A stretch of DNA of 64,000 nucleotides from Pseudomonas sp. AL03. GTDB lineage: Bacteria; Pseudomonadota; Gammaproteobacteria; Pseudomonadales; Pseudomonadaceae. Location of the stretch: positions 23,437 through 87,436 of the forward strand of contig NZ_JASBRE010000024.1 in assembly GCF_029960815.1 (NCBI RefSeq), given 5' to 3'. This document shows positions 27,199 to 37,583 of the stretch, in pieces. A program made the translations under genes and the position numbers. The notes under the pieces were generated by a model. That model ran no database searches and was not told the origin of the DNA. It was given only the letters and a program-made list of their open reading frames with translations. Positions within the stretch are counted from its first letter, which is position 1, and the number at the start of each line of letters is the position of its first letter.

Positions 27199-27792
27199 AT
27201 GCCCAAGGTCGGTATGCAACCCATCCGCCGCCAGCAGTTGATCGAAGCCACATTGCAGGCCGTCGATCAGGTCGGAATGGGGGACGCCAGCATTGCGCTG
27301 ATCGCCCGTTTGGCCGGTGTCTCAAATGGCATCATCAGTCACTATTTTCAGGACAAAAACGGCCTGATCGCTGCCACGGCGCAGTACCTGATGAGCGTGC
27401 TCAGCGAGAACGTCACCGCGCGCCGTCAGGCGCTGGCAGATGACAGCCCACGGGCGCATCTGCAGGTGATCATCGAAGGCAACTTCGACGCCAGCCAGGT
27501 CAATGGCCCGGCAATGAAAACCTGGCTGGCCTTCTGGGCCACCAGCATGCACCACCCGTCATTGCACAGGTTGCAGCGGATTAACGATCACCGCCTGTAT
27601 TCCAACCTGTGCTGCCAGTTCCGCCGTGTGTTGCCGCTCGATCAAGCGCGCAGCGCCGCCCGCGGCCTGGCGGCCCTCATTGACGGCTTGTGGTTGCGCG
27701 GCGCGCTGTCGGGAGATGCTTTCGACACCGGGCAAGCGCACCAGATCGCTTACGAATACATGGATTTCCAACTGGCCAAGCAGGTGAGTTAG
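27199..27792 (+). CDS. betI: Choline-responsive repressor BetI (TetR family)
   Basis: The 197-residue protein has an N-terminal TetR helix-turn-helix (IALIARLAGVSNGIISHYFQ, about residues 33-52) and a ligand domain characteristic of BetI. It represses the choline-to-betaine genes; choline releases it (known for the family). I choose ATG 27199 (MPKVGMQPIRR), 9 bases behind AAGGAG, because the ATG at 27190 abuts the ribosome binding site. It leads the betIBA cluster. Confidence 0.94.
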   Translation: MPKVGMQPIRRQQLIEATLQAVDQVGMGDASIALIARLAGVSNGIISHYFQDKNGLIAATAQYLMSVLSENVTARRQALADDSPRAHLQVIIEGNFDASQVNGPAMKTWLAFWATSMHHPSLHRLQRINDHRLYSNLCCQFRRVLPLDQARSAARGLAALIDGLWLRGALSGDAFDTGQAHQIAYEYMDFQLAKQVS

Positions 27793-27899
27793 AGCACACA
27801 GAACCGCTCAGCACCTGAACTGCCACTGACCAGCGTTGCCCAAGCTATAAGGCACGCCCAGTGGTCAACGCCAACCACTTATGCACTTGCGAGGACACT

Positions 27900-29372
27900 A
27901 TGGCCCGTTTCGAACTGCAAAAACTCTACATCGATGGCGGCTACTCCGACGCCAGCAGCGACGCCACCTTCGAAGCCATCAACCCGGCTAACGGTGAAGT
28001 CCTCGCAACCGTACAGCGTGCGACCAAGGAAGACGTTGAGCGTGCTGTGGTCAGCGCTGAAAAGGGCCAGAAAATCTGGGCCGCGATGACCGCCATGGAG
28101 CGTTCGCGCATCCTGCGTCGTGCCGTGGACATCTTGCGCGAGCGCAACGATGAACTGGCTGCCCTGGAAACCCTGGACACCGGCAAGTCGTACTCCGAAA
28201 CCCGTTACGTCGACATCGTTACCGGCGCTGACGTGCTGGAGTACTACGCAGGTCTGGTTCCGGCTATCGAAGGCGAGCAGATTCCGTTGCGCACCACTTC
28301 GTTCGTCTACACACGTCGCGAGCCGCTGGGTGTTGTGGCCGGTATCGGCGCGTGGAACTACCCGATCCAGATCGCCCTGTGGAAATCCGCACCAGCCCTG
28401 GCGGCCGGTAACGCGATGATCTTCAAGCCAAGCGAAGTCACGTCCCTGACCACGCTGAAACTGGCCGAGATCTACACCGAAGCCGGCGTTCCGGCTGGCG
28501 TGTTCAACGTGCTGACCGGTAGCGGCCGTGAAGTCGGCACTTGGTTGACCGAGCACCCACGCATCGAAAAAATCTCCTTCACCGGCGGCACCGACACTGG
28601 CAAGAAAGTGATGGCCAGCGCTTCCGCGTCTTCGCTGAAAGACGTGACCATGGAGTTGGGCGGCAAATCCCCGCTGATCATTTTCGACGACGCCGACCTC
28701 GATCGCGCCGCCGACACCGCGATGATGGCCAACTTCTACAGCTCCGGTCAGGTCTGCACCAACGGCACTCGCGTGTTCGTACCGACTCATCTGAAAGCCG
28801 CTTTCGAAGCCAAGATCGCTGAGCGTGTTGCGCGCATCCGCATCGGCAACCCAGAAGACGAAAACACCAATTTCGGCCCGCTGGTCAGCTTCGCCCACAT
28901 GGAAAGCGTGCTGGGTTACATCGCCAAAGGTAAGGAAGAAGGCGCTCGCGTCCTGTGCGGCGGTACTCGCCTGACCGACGGCGACTTCGCCAAAGGCGCA
29001 TTCGTGGCACCGACCGTGTTCACCGACTGCACCGACGAGATGACCATCGTTCGCGAGGAAATCTTCGGCCCGGTGATGAGCATCCTGACCTACGACACCG
29101 AAGAAGAAGTGATCCGTCGTGCCAACGACACCGACTTCGGCCTGGCGGCTGGCATCGTCACCAAAGACCTGAACCGCGCTCACCGCGTGATTCACCAACT
29201 GGAAGCCGGTATCTGCTGGATCAACGCCTGGGGCGAGTCCGACGCCAAAATGCCGGTCGGCGGCTACAAGCAGTCGGGCGTGGGCCGTGAGAACGGCATC
29301 AGCTCGCTGAACAACTTCACACGCATCAAATCGGTACAGGTCGAACTGGGCGATTACGCCTCGGTGTTCTAA
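27900..29372 (+). CDS. betB: Betaine aldehyde dehydrogenase BetB
   Basis: The 490-residue protein has the exact family length and all aldehyde dehydrogenase motifs: catalytic Glu in VTMELGGKSP (about residue 252), catalytic Cys in SSGQVCTNGTR (about 286), and the NAD fold at IEKISFTGGTDTG. It oxidises betaine aldehyde to glycine betaine with NAD(P)+ in the cytoplasm. It lies between betI and betA and is probably under BetI control. The ATG at 27900 follows GAGGACACT. Confidence 0.95.
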   Translation: MARFELQKLYIDGGYSDASSDATFEAINPANGEVLATVQRATKEDVERAVVSAEKGQKIWAAMTAMERSRILRRAVDILRERNDELAALETLDTGKSYSETRYVDIVTGADVLEYYAGLVPAIEGEQIPLRTTSFVYTRREPLGVVAGIGAWNYPIQIALWKSAPALAAGNAMIFKPSEVTSLTTLKLAEIYTEAGVPAGVFNVLTGSGREVGTWLTEHPRIEKISFTGGTDTGKKVMASASASSLKDVTMELGGKSPLIIFDDADLDRAADTAMMANFYSSGQVCTNGTRVFVPTHLKAAFEAKIAERVARIRIGNPEDENTNFGPLVSFAHMESVLGYIAKGKEEGARVLCGGTRLTDGDFAKGAFVAPTVFTDCTDEMTIVREEIFGPVMSILTYDTEEEVIRRANDTDFGLAAGIVTKDLNRAHRVIHQLEAGICWINAWGESDAKMPVGGYKQSGVGRENGISSLNNFTRIKSVQVELGDYASVF

Positions 29373-29387
29373 ACCCCGGCTGAAAAC

Positions 29388-29495
29388 CCTGTAGCAGCTG
29401 CCGAGGTACGAGGCTGCGTTGCGTGTCCGCAGGACCGCCCTCAGAGGGCCGCTGCGCGACCCAACGCAGCCTCGTGCCTCGACAGCTGCTACAGG
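29388..29495. repeat. Class B inverted repeat between betB and betA
   Basis: The element opens CCTGTAGCAGCTGCCGAGG and closes CTCGACAGCTGCTACAGG, with further inverted GAGGCTGCGTTG/CAACGCAGCCTC inside. A near copy lies at 35887-35987. It separates two genes of one operon. Confidence 0.85.
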
Positions 29496-29527
29496 CGACC
29501 TGACCAACTTCAAAGAGGGTGCATTTA

Positions 29528-31231
29528 ATGTCCCAAGAATTCGATTACATCATCATCGGTGCCGGCTCGGCCGGTAACACCCTGGCGACCCGTCTGACTG
29601 AAGACGAAGGCGTCACCGTTCTGCTGCTCGAAGCCGGCGGCCCGGACTACCGCTTGGACTTCCGCACGCAAATGCCGGCCGCCCTGGCGTTTCCGCTGCA
29701 AGGTCGTCGCTACAACTGGGGCTACGAAACCGATCCAGAGCCACACATGGACGGTCGCCGGATGGAATGCGGTCGCGGCAAGGGCCTGGGTGGTTCTTCG
29801 CTGATCAACGGCATGTGCTACATCCGCGGCAACGCGATGGATTACGACAACTGGTCGAAACTGCCAGGTCTGGAAGACTGGGACTACCTGAACTGCCTGC
29901 CGTACTTCCGCAAGGCTGAAACCCGTGACATCGGCGCGAACGATTACCACGGTAGCGACGGCCCGGTCAGCGTGACCACGCCGAAAGCCGGCAACAACCC
30001 GCTGTTCCACGCGATGGTTGAAGCCGGCGTGCAAGCCGGTTACCCGCGTACCGAAGACCTCAACGGTTATCAGCAGGAAGGTTTCGGCCCGATGGACCGC
30101 ACCGTGACGCCGAACGGTCGTCGCGCCAGCACCGCTCGCGGTTACCTGGACATCGCCAAGAAGCGCTCGACCCTGACCATCGTCACCCACGCCCTGACCG
30201 ACAAGATCCTGTTCGAAGGCAAGCGTGCAGTCGGCGTGCGTTACTTGATCGGCTCCGCTGAAGAGCGCGTTGAAGCCCGCGCCCGCAAAGAAGTGCTGCT
30301 GTGCTCCGGCGCCATCGCGTCGCCGCAGATTCTGCAACGTTCCGGTGTCGGCCCTGCCGAACTGCTGAACACGCTCGACATTCCGGTGGTCCACGACCTG
30401 CCAGGCGTCGGCGAAAACCTGCAGGATCACCTCGAGTTGTACCTGCAATACGCCTGCACCCAACCGGTTTCGCTGTACCCGTCGCTGCTTTGGTACAACC
30501 AGCCGGCCATCGGTGCCGAGTGGCTGTTCAACGGCACCGGCATCGGCGCCAGCAACCAGTTCGAAGCTGGCGGTTTCATCCGTACACGCGAAGAATTCGA
30601 TTGGCCGAACATTCAGTACCACTTCCTGCCGGTCGCGATTAACTACAACGGCAGCAACGGCGTGAAAGAGCACGGTTTCCAGGCGCACATGGGTTCCATG
30701 CGTTCGCCGAGCCGTGGTCGCATTCAGGCCAAGTCCAAGGATCCGCGCGAGTACCCGAGCATCCTGTTCAACTACATGGCCACCGAGCAGGACTGGCAGG
30801 AATTTCGTGACGGCATCCGCCTGACCCGTGAAATCATGCAACAGCCTGCGCTGGACGCTTTCCGTGGCCGCGAAATCAGCCCCGGCATCGACGTGCAAAC
30901 CGATGAGCAGCTGGACAAGTTCATCCGCGAACACGCCGAAACCGCGTTCCACCCGTCCTGCTCGTGCAAGATGGGCACCGACGAAATGGCGGTGGTTGAT
31001 GCCGAAGGTCGTGTGCATGGCATGCAAGCCCTGCGCGTGGTCGACGCCTCGATCATGCCCATCATCACCACCGGCAACCTGAACGCGCCAACGATCATGA
31101 TCGCCGAGAAAATCGCCGACAAGATCCGTGGTCGCCAGTCATTGCCGCGCAGCACCGCCGACTACTTCGTGGCCGGTAATGCACCGGTGCGTGGCAAGCC
31201 GTTGCGGGATGTGAGCCTTACTGCTCAGTAA
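29528..31231 (+). CDS. betA: Choline dehydrogenase BetA
   Basis: The 567-residue protein is a GMC flavin oxidoreductase. The FAD-binding GxGxxG is at FDYIIIGAGSAGNTLATRL (about residues 5-23), the GMC signature at GRGKGLGGSSLINGMCYIRG, and the C-terminal active-site region at HPSCSCKMG and TGNLNAPTIMIAEK. It oxidises choline to betaine aldehyde at the membrane, passing electrons to the respiratory chain. I start at ATG 29528 (MSQEFDYI), with AGAGGGTG upstream. Confidence 0.95.
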   Translation: MSQEFDYIIIGAGSAGNTLATRLTEDEGVTVLLLEAGGPDYRLDFRTQMPAALAFPLQGRRYNWGYETDPEPHMDGRRMECGRGKGLGGSSLINGMCYIRGNAMDYDNWSKLPGLEDWDYLNCLPYFRKAETRDIGANDYHGSDGPVSVTTPKAGNNPLFHAMVEAGVQAGYPRTEDLNGYQQEGFGPMDRTVTPNGRRASTARGYLDIAKKRSTLTIVTHALTDKILFEGKRAVGVRYLIGSAEERVEARARKEVLLCSGAIASPQILQRSGVGPAELLNTLDIPVVHDLPGVGENLQDHLELYLQYACTQPVSLYPSLLWYNQPAIGAEWLFNGTGIGASNQFEAGGFIRTREEFDWPNIQYHFLPVAINYNGSNGVKEHGFQAHMGSMRSPSRGRIQAKSKDPREYPSILFNYMATEQDWQEFRDGIRLTREIMQQPALDAFRGREISPGIDVQTDEQLDKFIREHAETAFHPSCSCKMGTDEMAVVDAEGRVHGMQALRVVDASIMPIITTGNLNAPTIMIAEKIADKIRGRQSLPRSTADYFVAGNAPVRGKPLRDVSLTAQ

Positions 31232-31251
31232 GACGTAATACCGAGGTGCGC

Positions 31252-31321
31252 CCTTCGCGGGCAAGCCTCGCTCCTACATGGGATCGTGTTTCCTTGTAGG
31301 AGCGAGGCTTGCCCGCGAAGG
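31252..31321. repeat. REP inverted pair (class A) after betA
   Basis: CCTTCGCGGGCAAGCCTCGC and onward at 31252-31278 is inverted at 31295-31321. The arms are nearly identical to those at 24761-24830. Confidence 0.9.
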
Positions 31322-31487
31322 GGTCCTCCCAACCAACACACAACCTCCTGATACACCCTGGTAATCCATTCCTACACCGCTCCGCCCTTGATCCTACCCC
31401 CCGCTCAGGCCTAATCTAGCGCCACGCAAACGTTTCACCCCCTCGCAACATCGATACACCGCCACTCCATACCAAGGAGGTTCCCGA

Positions 31488-32930
31488 ATGTTCGATTTCC
31501 ACCCCCAGCTCAAGCAGCGCTTCGCTGCCTTGCGCACGGGCGCTGAATTCTTTTCGCTGCGTTATGTGCGCGAGTCCGGTCAATACCTGTCGGTGCGCAA
31601 GAATGTCGCCGAACCTCCGAGCCTGAGCCATGACGAAGGCGCGATGCTGACCGTTCGAGTCAACGGCGTCGAAGCCTACGCCGCGACCAACGACCTGTCC
31701 CAATCAGGCCTGCAAGCCGCGCTGGAGAGAGCCGAGCAACAAGCCCGTCGACTCAAGCCCCACGCCTTGCTCGACCTGCGCGAGCAAGGCGTCTCCAGCG
31801 ACCGCGCCGACTACTTTTCACCGAATCTGAACCAGCCCTTCCCATCCCTGAGCGACTGCTACCAACTGCTCGGCGCCGAATCCGCCGCCGTGCCCAAGGA
31901 CGAGCGATTGGTGAACTGGCAGGTGAGCATCGGCATCACCCACGTCGAGCAGATCTACCTCAGCAGCGCCGGCGCCGAACTGCGTCAGGCCCAGCGTTTC
32001 GTCTACCCAAGCCTGGAAGTCACCGCCTACAACGGTAGCGACAGCCAGACCCGCACCCTTGGCCGCGAGAACTTTGGCCAACAGGGTGGCTTCGATGTCA
32101 TCAGCCGCTGCGGCCTGGTCGGCGCCGGCCCGAAAGTCGCCGATCAGGCGTTGCAATTGCTGCTGGCACCGAACACCCCGCAAGGCGCACGCGACCTGCT
32201 GCTGATGCCGGACCAGATGATGCTGCAGATCCACGAATCCATCGGCCACCCACTGGAGCTGGACCGAATCCTGGGCGACGAACGCAATTATGCCGGCACC
32301 AGTTTCGTCAAGGCAGAAGACTTCGGCCATCTGCAGTACGGCTCCAAATTGCTCAACGTGACCTTCGACCCGGACATCCCCGAGCAGCTCGCCAGTTACG
32401 GCCATGACGACGACGGCACTGCCGCGAGCAAACAGTTTCTGATTAAAGAAGGTTTGCTGCTGCGCCCACTGGGTGGTGCGTTGTCGCAATTCCGTGCCGG
32501 CATGGACGGTGTCGCCAACAGCCGCGCCTGCGGCTGGAACCGCCCGCCAATCGACCGCATGGCCAACCTGAACATCGAGCCCGGCGATCAGCCACTGGAA
32601 CAGCTGATCGGCAACATCGAGCACGGCATCATGATGTCGACCAATCGTTCGTGGTCCATCGACGATGCGCGCAACAAATTCCAGTTCGGCTGCGAATGGG
32701 CTCAGTTGATCGAAAACGGCGAGCTCAAAGGTGTAGTGAAAAACCCGAACTACCGGGCGATTTCCGCACAGTTCTGGAAAAGCCTCAGCGCCGTCGGTGA
32801 CGCCAGCTCCTTGAAGGTTCTGGGTACGCCGAACTGCGGCAAGGGCGAACCGAATCAGGTCATTCGCGTCGGCCATGCCTCGCCGGCCTGTGTGTTCAGC
32901 AACGTAGATGTATTTGGGGGAGACGCCTGA
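31488..32930 (+). CDS. TldD-like metalloprotease subunit
   Basis: The 480-residue protein belongs to the TldD/PmbA family. It carries the metal motif HESIGH (about residues 249-254, in QIHESIGHPLELDRI) and a late Cys in LGTPNCGKGEPNQ, which fits the third metal ligand. TldD pairs with a partner lacking the motif to form a protease that trims unfolded peptides, modified peptides or the CcdA antitoxin (known for E. coli). AAGGAGG precedes the ATG. The next gene overlaps its stop by one base and encodes the partner. The usual Pseudomonas tldD/pmbA genes are expected elsewhere. Confidence 0.88.
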   Translation: MFDFHPQLKQRFAALRTGAEFFSLRYVRESGQYLSVRKNVAEPPSLSHDEGAMLTVRVNGVEAYAATNDLSQSGLQAALERAEQQARRLKPHALLDLREQGVSSDRADYFSPNLNQPFPSLSDCYQLLGAESAAVPKDERLVNWQVSIGITHVEQIYLSSAGAELRQAQRFVYPSLEVTAYNGSDSQTRTLGRENFGQQGGFDVISRCGLVGAGPKVADQALQLLLAPNTPQGARDLLLMPDQMMLQIHESIGHPLELDRILGDERNYAGTSFVKAEDFGHLQYGSKLLNVTFDPDIPEQLASYGHDDDGTAASKQFLIKEGLLLRPLGGALSQFRAGMDGVANSRACGWNRPPIDRMANLNIEPGDQPLEQLIGNIEHGIMMSTNRSWSIDDARNKFQFGCEWAQLIENGELKGVVKNPNYRAISAQFWKSLSAVGDASSLKVLGTPNCGKGEPNQVIRVGHASPACVFSNVDVFGGDA

Positions 32931-34267
32931 TGAGCACTTCAAAAAATCAGGCCGAGTCGTTCAAGGCTTTGGTCAACTGGCTGCGCGATGCGATTCGCGA
33001 GCCGGAACAATTCACCCTCAGCTACGCCGCCGAATCGTCGGCCTTCGTGCGCTTCAACCACGCCAAGGTTCGTCAGGCCGGTCAGGTGCAGCAGGCGAGT
33101 GTCGGTTTCAAACTGATCAACGAGGGTCGCCACGCCGACCTGAACATCACCCTTTCCGGTGATGCCGAAGTCGATGTTCAGCGCCTCGCCGAAGGTCTGC
33201 AACAGTTGCGCGAAACCTTGCCGTTGTTGCCGCAGGACCCGTATCTGCTGCTCAACCACAACGACTGGCAGAGCAAGAACGTGCAGGAACATCCGCTGCC
33301 GGACACCGAGCAGGTGGTGGCCGAAATCACCCAGGCCGCCGAAGGGCTGGACCTGGTGGGCTTCTATGCTGCCGGCCCGATCAGTCGCGGTTTCGCCAGC
33401 TCTTCGGGTGCGTTCGGTTGGCACCAGGCCAACAGCTTCAACTTCGACTTCAGCCTGTTCCATGACAACGGCCAGGCGGTGAAAGCCAGTTACGCCGGGC
33501 ACGACTGGAACAGCGAAGGGTTTGCCAGGCGCTTTGCGCTGGCGCGCGAGCAGTTGGCGTTTCTAGGCCGACCACAACACACCCTGGCGCCGGGTCAGTA
33601 CCGCGCCTATCTAGCGCCGGCCGCCCTAGGGGAAATCATGGACATGCTGGGCTGGGGTGGTTTCTCGGCGCAGTCAATTGCCAGCAAAAGCAGTCCGCTG
33701 CAGAAGCTTTACGCGGGCGACATTTCGTTCAGCCCGTTGGTGTCCGTCGATGAAAAGGTCAGCGGTTCGTTGAGCCCGGCATTCTCCGGCGAAGGGTATC
33801 CGCGCAGCGATCTTGGGTTGATCGTCAACGGCAAGGCCGGCGTGCAGATGGTCAGTTCACGCAGTGCGGCCGAGTACGGTCTGACCGCCAACGGCGCCAG
33901 CGGTGGTGAAATGCCGAGCGCAGTGAACATGGCGGCCGGTACGTTGCCTGACGCAGAGATTCTCAAGCAATTGGGCACTGGCTTGTACATCAGCAACTTG
34001 TGGTACCTGAACTACTCGGATCAGCCGGCAGCACGCCTGACCGGCATGACGCGGTTTGCGACCTTCTGGGTCGAGAACGGCGAGATTCAGGCGCCGGTGA
34101 GTACCATGCGGTTTGATGACAGTGCCTACAGTTTGCTGGGATCGCAGCTGGAAGCATTGACCGAAGAGCGCGAGTTGATGTTGTCGGCGAGCACCTACAG
34201 TCAGCGGGCCACGGCCTCGGCGTTGTTGCCAGGGGCGCTCGTCAGCCGATTGACCTTGACGCTGTAA
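32930..34267 (+). CDS. TldE/PmbA-like partner subunit
   Basis: The 445-residue protein is a TldD/PmbA-family member without the HExxxH motif, as expected of a TldE-type partner. Recognisable parts are FVRFNHAKVRQAGQVQQ near the N-terminus, the central AALGEIMDMLGWGGFS, and the C-terminal ISNLWYLNYSDQPAARLTGM. It starts one base inside the preceding stop (TGATG), so the two subunits are probably made in equal amounts. No peptide precursor gene is visible nearby. Confidence 0.87.
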   Translation: MSTSKNQAESFKALVNWLRDAIREPEQFTLSYAAESSAFVRFNHAKVRQAGQVQQASVGFKLINEGRHADLNITLSGDAEVDVQRLAEGLQQLRETLPLLPQDPYLLLNHNDWQSKNVQEHPLPDTEQVVAEITQAAEGLDLVGFYAAGPISRGFASSSGAFGWHQANSFNFDFSLFHDNGQAVKASYAGHDWNSEGFARRFALAREQLAFLGRPQHTLAPGQYRAYLAPAALGEIMDMLGWGGFSAQSIASKSSPLQKLYAGDISFSPLVSVDEKVSGSLSPAFSGEGYPRSDLGLIVNGKAGVQMVSSRSAAEYGLTANGASGGEMPSAVNMAAGTLPDAEILKQLGTGLYISNLWYLNYSDQPAARLTGMTRFATFWVENGEIQAPVSTMRFDDSAYSLLGSQLEALTEERELMLSASTYSQRATASALLPGALVSRLTLTL

Positions 34268-34273
34268 ACACCT

Positions 34274-34405
34274 TGTAGCAGCTGGCGAAGCCTGCGTTCG
34301 AGGACGCAGTCCTCGCCAGTTCAGCAAACTCGGCGTTACAGTCGGAACGCGGTTGCCGGTTTGCGAGGACTGCGTCCTCGAACGCAGGCTTCGCCAGCTG
34401 CTACA
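34274..34405. repeat. Class B inverted repeat with 42-base arms
   Basis: TGTAGCAGCTGGCGAAGCCT and onward at 34274-34315 is repeated in inverted form at 34364-34405. It lies between the TldE-like gene and the MFS gene. Confidence 0.87.
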
Positions 34406-34455
34406 GGGGTTTCATCGCACTGCAGATTGTCTCATCTCCGACAACAAGAGGTCCC

Positions 34456-35883
34456 ATGCCCAGCCGCCCGCCTCTCGACGCTGTCACCGCCCGCTGGGTG
34501 CCGTGGGTTGTCGCGATCGCTTTCTTCATGCAATCCCTCGACGGCACCATCCTCAACACCGCCCTGCCCGCCATGGCCCGGGACCTGGCCGAAGACCCGC
34601 TGCGCATGCAGGGCGTGATCATCGCCTACATGCTCACCGTCGCCTTGCTGATCCCCGCCTCGGGCTGGATTGCCGACCGCTTCGGCACCAAGAAAATCTT
34701 CTTCGGCGCGATTCTGCTGTTCAGCCTCGGCTCGTTGCTCTGCGCGTTGTCGAGCACCCTGAGCATGCTGATTGGCGCGCGGGTGATCCAGGGCCTGGGC
34801 GGTGCGTTGATGCTGCCGGTCGGGCGATTGGTGGTGCTACGCGCCTACCCGCGCTCGGATTTGGTGCGGATCATGGGCTTCATCACCATTCCCGGATTGC
34901 TCGGCCCGTTGATCGGCCCGACCATGGGCGGCTGGATGGTCGAATACCTGACCTGGCACTGGATCTTCCTGATCAACCTGCCGGTGGGCGCCGTCGGGTG
35001 CTACGCGGTGTGGAAATTCATCCCCGATCTGCGTGGCAGCGAACGCACGCGTTTCGACAGCCTGGGCTTCCTGTTGTTTGGTGCCGCAATGGTGCTGATC
35101 ACCATCGCCATGGAAGGGCTCGGCGAACTGCACCTGCCGCACTTGCGCGTGATATTGCTGCTGTTCGGCGGCATGGCGTGTCTGGCGGCGTACTGGTTGC
35201 GGGCCGGGCACATCGACAATCCGCTGTTCGCGCCGTCGCTGTTCAAGACCCGGACGTTCGCCGTGGGCATCCTCGGCAACCTGTTCGCCCGACTGGGCAG
35301 CGGCGCCCTGCCGTTTCTCGTGCCGTTGCTGCTGCAAGTGGCGCTGGGTTATTCGCCGTCCCAGGCCGGGATGAGCATGCTGCCGCTGGCGGCGGCAGCG
35401 ATGGTCGCCAAGTCGGTGGCCCGGCCGCTGATCGAACGTTTGGGCTATCGCATGGTGCTCACCGGCAACACGTTGGCGCTGGGGCTGATGCTGGCGAGCA
35501 TGGGTCTGGTCAGCGAGCAAACGCCGTACTGGCTGCTTTTAGTGATGCTGTCGATCCTCGGCGCGATCAACTCTTTGCAGTTCACCGCAATGAACACCGT
35601 AACCTTGATCGACCTCGACGACGCCAGCGCCAGCAGCGGCAACAGCCTGCTGTCGGTGGTCGCGCAATTGTCCCTGAGCCTCGGCGTTGCCTGTGCCGGT
35701 GCGCTACTCGGTGGTTTCACTGCCGAAGTCGGAAACGATGGCGTGGACACGGTTTTGGGCGCGTTCCAATTGACGTTTGTGACGGTCGGAATCATGGCGA
35801 TGCTGGCTGCAACCATCTTCTCCCAGCTTTCACCAAAGGATGGCCGACGGATGGTCAGCCGCGAACACGATATAGAGCACTGA
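34456..35883 (+). CDS. MFS multidrug transporter, DHA2-type (MdtD-like)
   Basis: The 475-residue protein has about fourteen hydrophobic segments and DHA2/EmrB-type motifs: SLDGTILNTALPAMARDL (motif D1, about residues 28-45), GWIADRFGTKKIFF (motif A) and RVIQGLGGALMLPVGRL. It is likely an inner-membrane drug/proton antiporter similar to MdtD. No MFP or outer-membrane partner gene is adjacent. The ATG follows AAGAGGTCCC. The true substrate is unknown. Confidence 0.88.
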   Translation: MPSRPPLDAVTARWVPWVVAIAFFMQSLDGTILNTALPAMARDLAEDPLRMQGVIIAYMLTVALLIPASGWIADRFGTKKIFFGAILLFSLGSLLCALSSTLSMLIGARVIQGLGGALMLPVGRLVVLRAYPRSDLVRIMGFITIPGLLGPLIGPTMGGWMVEYLTWHWIFLINLPVGAVGCYAVWKFIPDLRGSERTRFDSLGFLLFGAAMVLITIAMEGLGELHLPHLRVILLLFGGMACLAAYWLRAGHIDNPLFAPSLFKTRTFAVGILGNLFARLGSGALPFLVPLLLQVALGYSPSQAGMSMLPLAAAAMVAKSVARPLIERLGYRMVLTGNTLALGLMLASMGLVSEQTPYWLLLVMLSILGAINSLQFTAMNTVTLIDLDDASASSGNSLLSVVAQLSLSLGVACAGALLGGFTAEVGNDGVDTVLGAFQLTFVTVGIMAMLAATIFSQLSPKDGRRMVSREHDIEH

Positions 35884-35886
35884 TCT

Positions 35887-35987
35887 GTAGCAGCTGCCGA
35901 GGCACGAGGCTGCGTTGCGTGTCCGCAGGACCGCCCCCGGGGGCCGCTTCGCAGCCCAACGCAGCCTCGTGCCTCGGCAGCTGCTAC
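35887..35987. repeat. Class B inverted repeat before dbpA
   Basis: GTAGCAGCTGCCGAGGCACG and the matching CGTGCCTCGGCAGCTGCTAC enclose inner GAGGCTGCGTTG/CAACGCAGCCTC arms. It is nearly identical to the element at 29388-29495. Confidence 0.87.
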
Positions 35988-36065
35988 GACTATTCGTCCA
36001 GAATTTGCAGGTGGAGAGAGCGAGACTGGTACACTGCGCGACATTTTGTTTTGCAGGCCAGTCCC

Positions 36066-37451
<1,386 letters not shown>

Positions 37452-37454
37452 CCC

Positions 37455-37565
37455 TGATCGTTCCCACGCTCTGCGTGGGAATGCATCCCGTGACGCTCCG
37501 CGTCACATAACGGCGGACGCAGAGCGTCCATGGCGGCATTCCCACGCAGAGCGTGGGAACGATCA
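37455..37565. repeat. Class C inverted repeat with 30-base arms after dbpA
   Basis: TGATCGTTCCCACGCTCTGC and onward at 37455-37484 is inverted perfectly at 37536-37565. Inner GTGACGCTCCGCGTCAC and GGACGCAGAGCGTCC hairpins add to it. It ends 18 bases before the next gene. Confidence 0.9.
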
Positions 37566-37583
37566 TTGTGTGAGGACACCGTT

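Noticed and set aside
29388..35987. Repeated elements at 29388, 34274 and 35887 considered as a CRISPR-like array
   Set aside because: They are kilobases apart, each is an inverted repeat between genes, and there are no regular spacers or cas genes.
34353..36065. Long open frame in front of dbpA, in frame with it, suggesting a 1032-residue protein
   Set aside because: It overlaps the MFS gene in another frame, its product is Arg/His/Pro-rich and family-less, and DbpA has its normal start at 36066.
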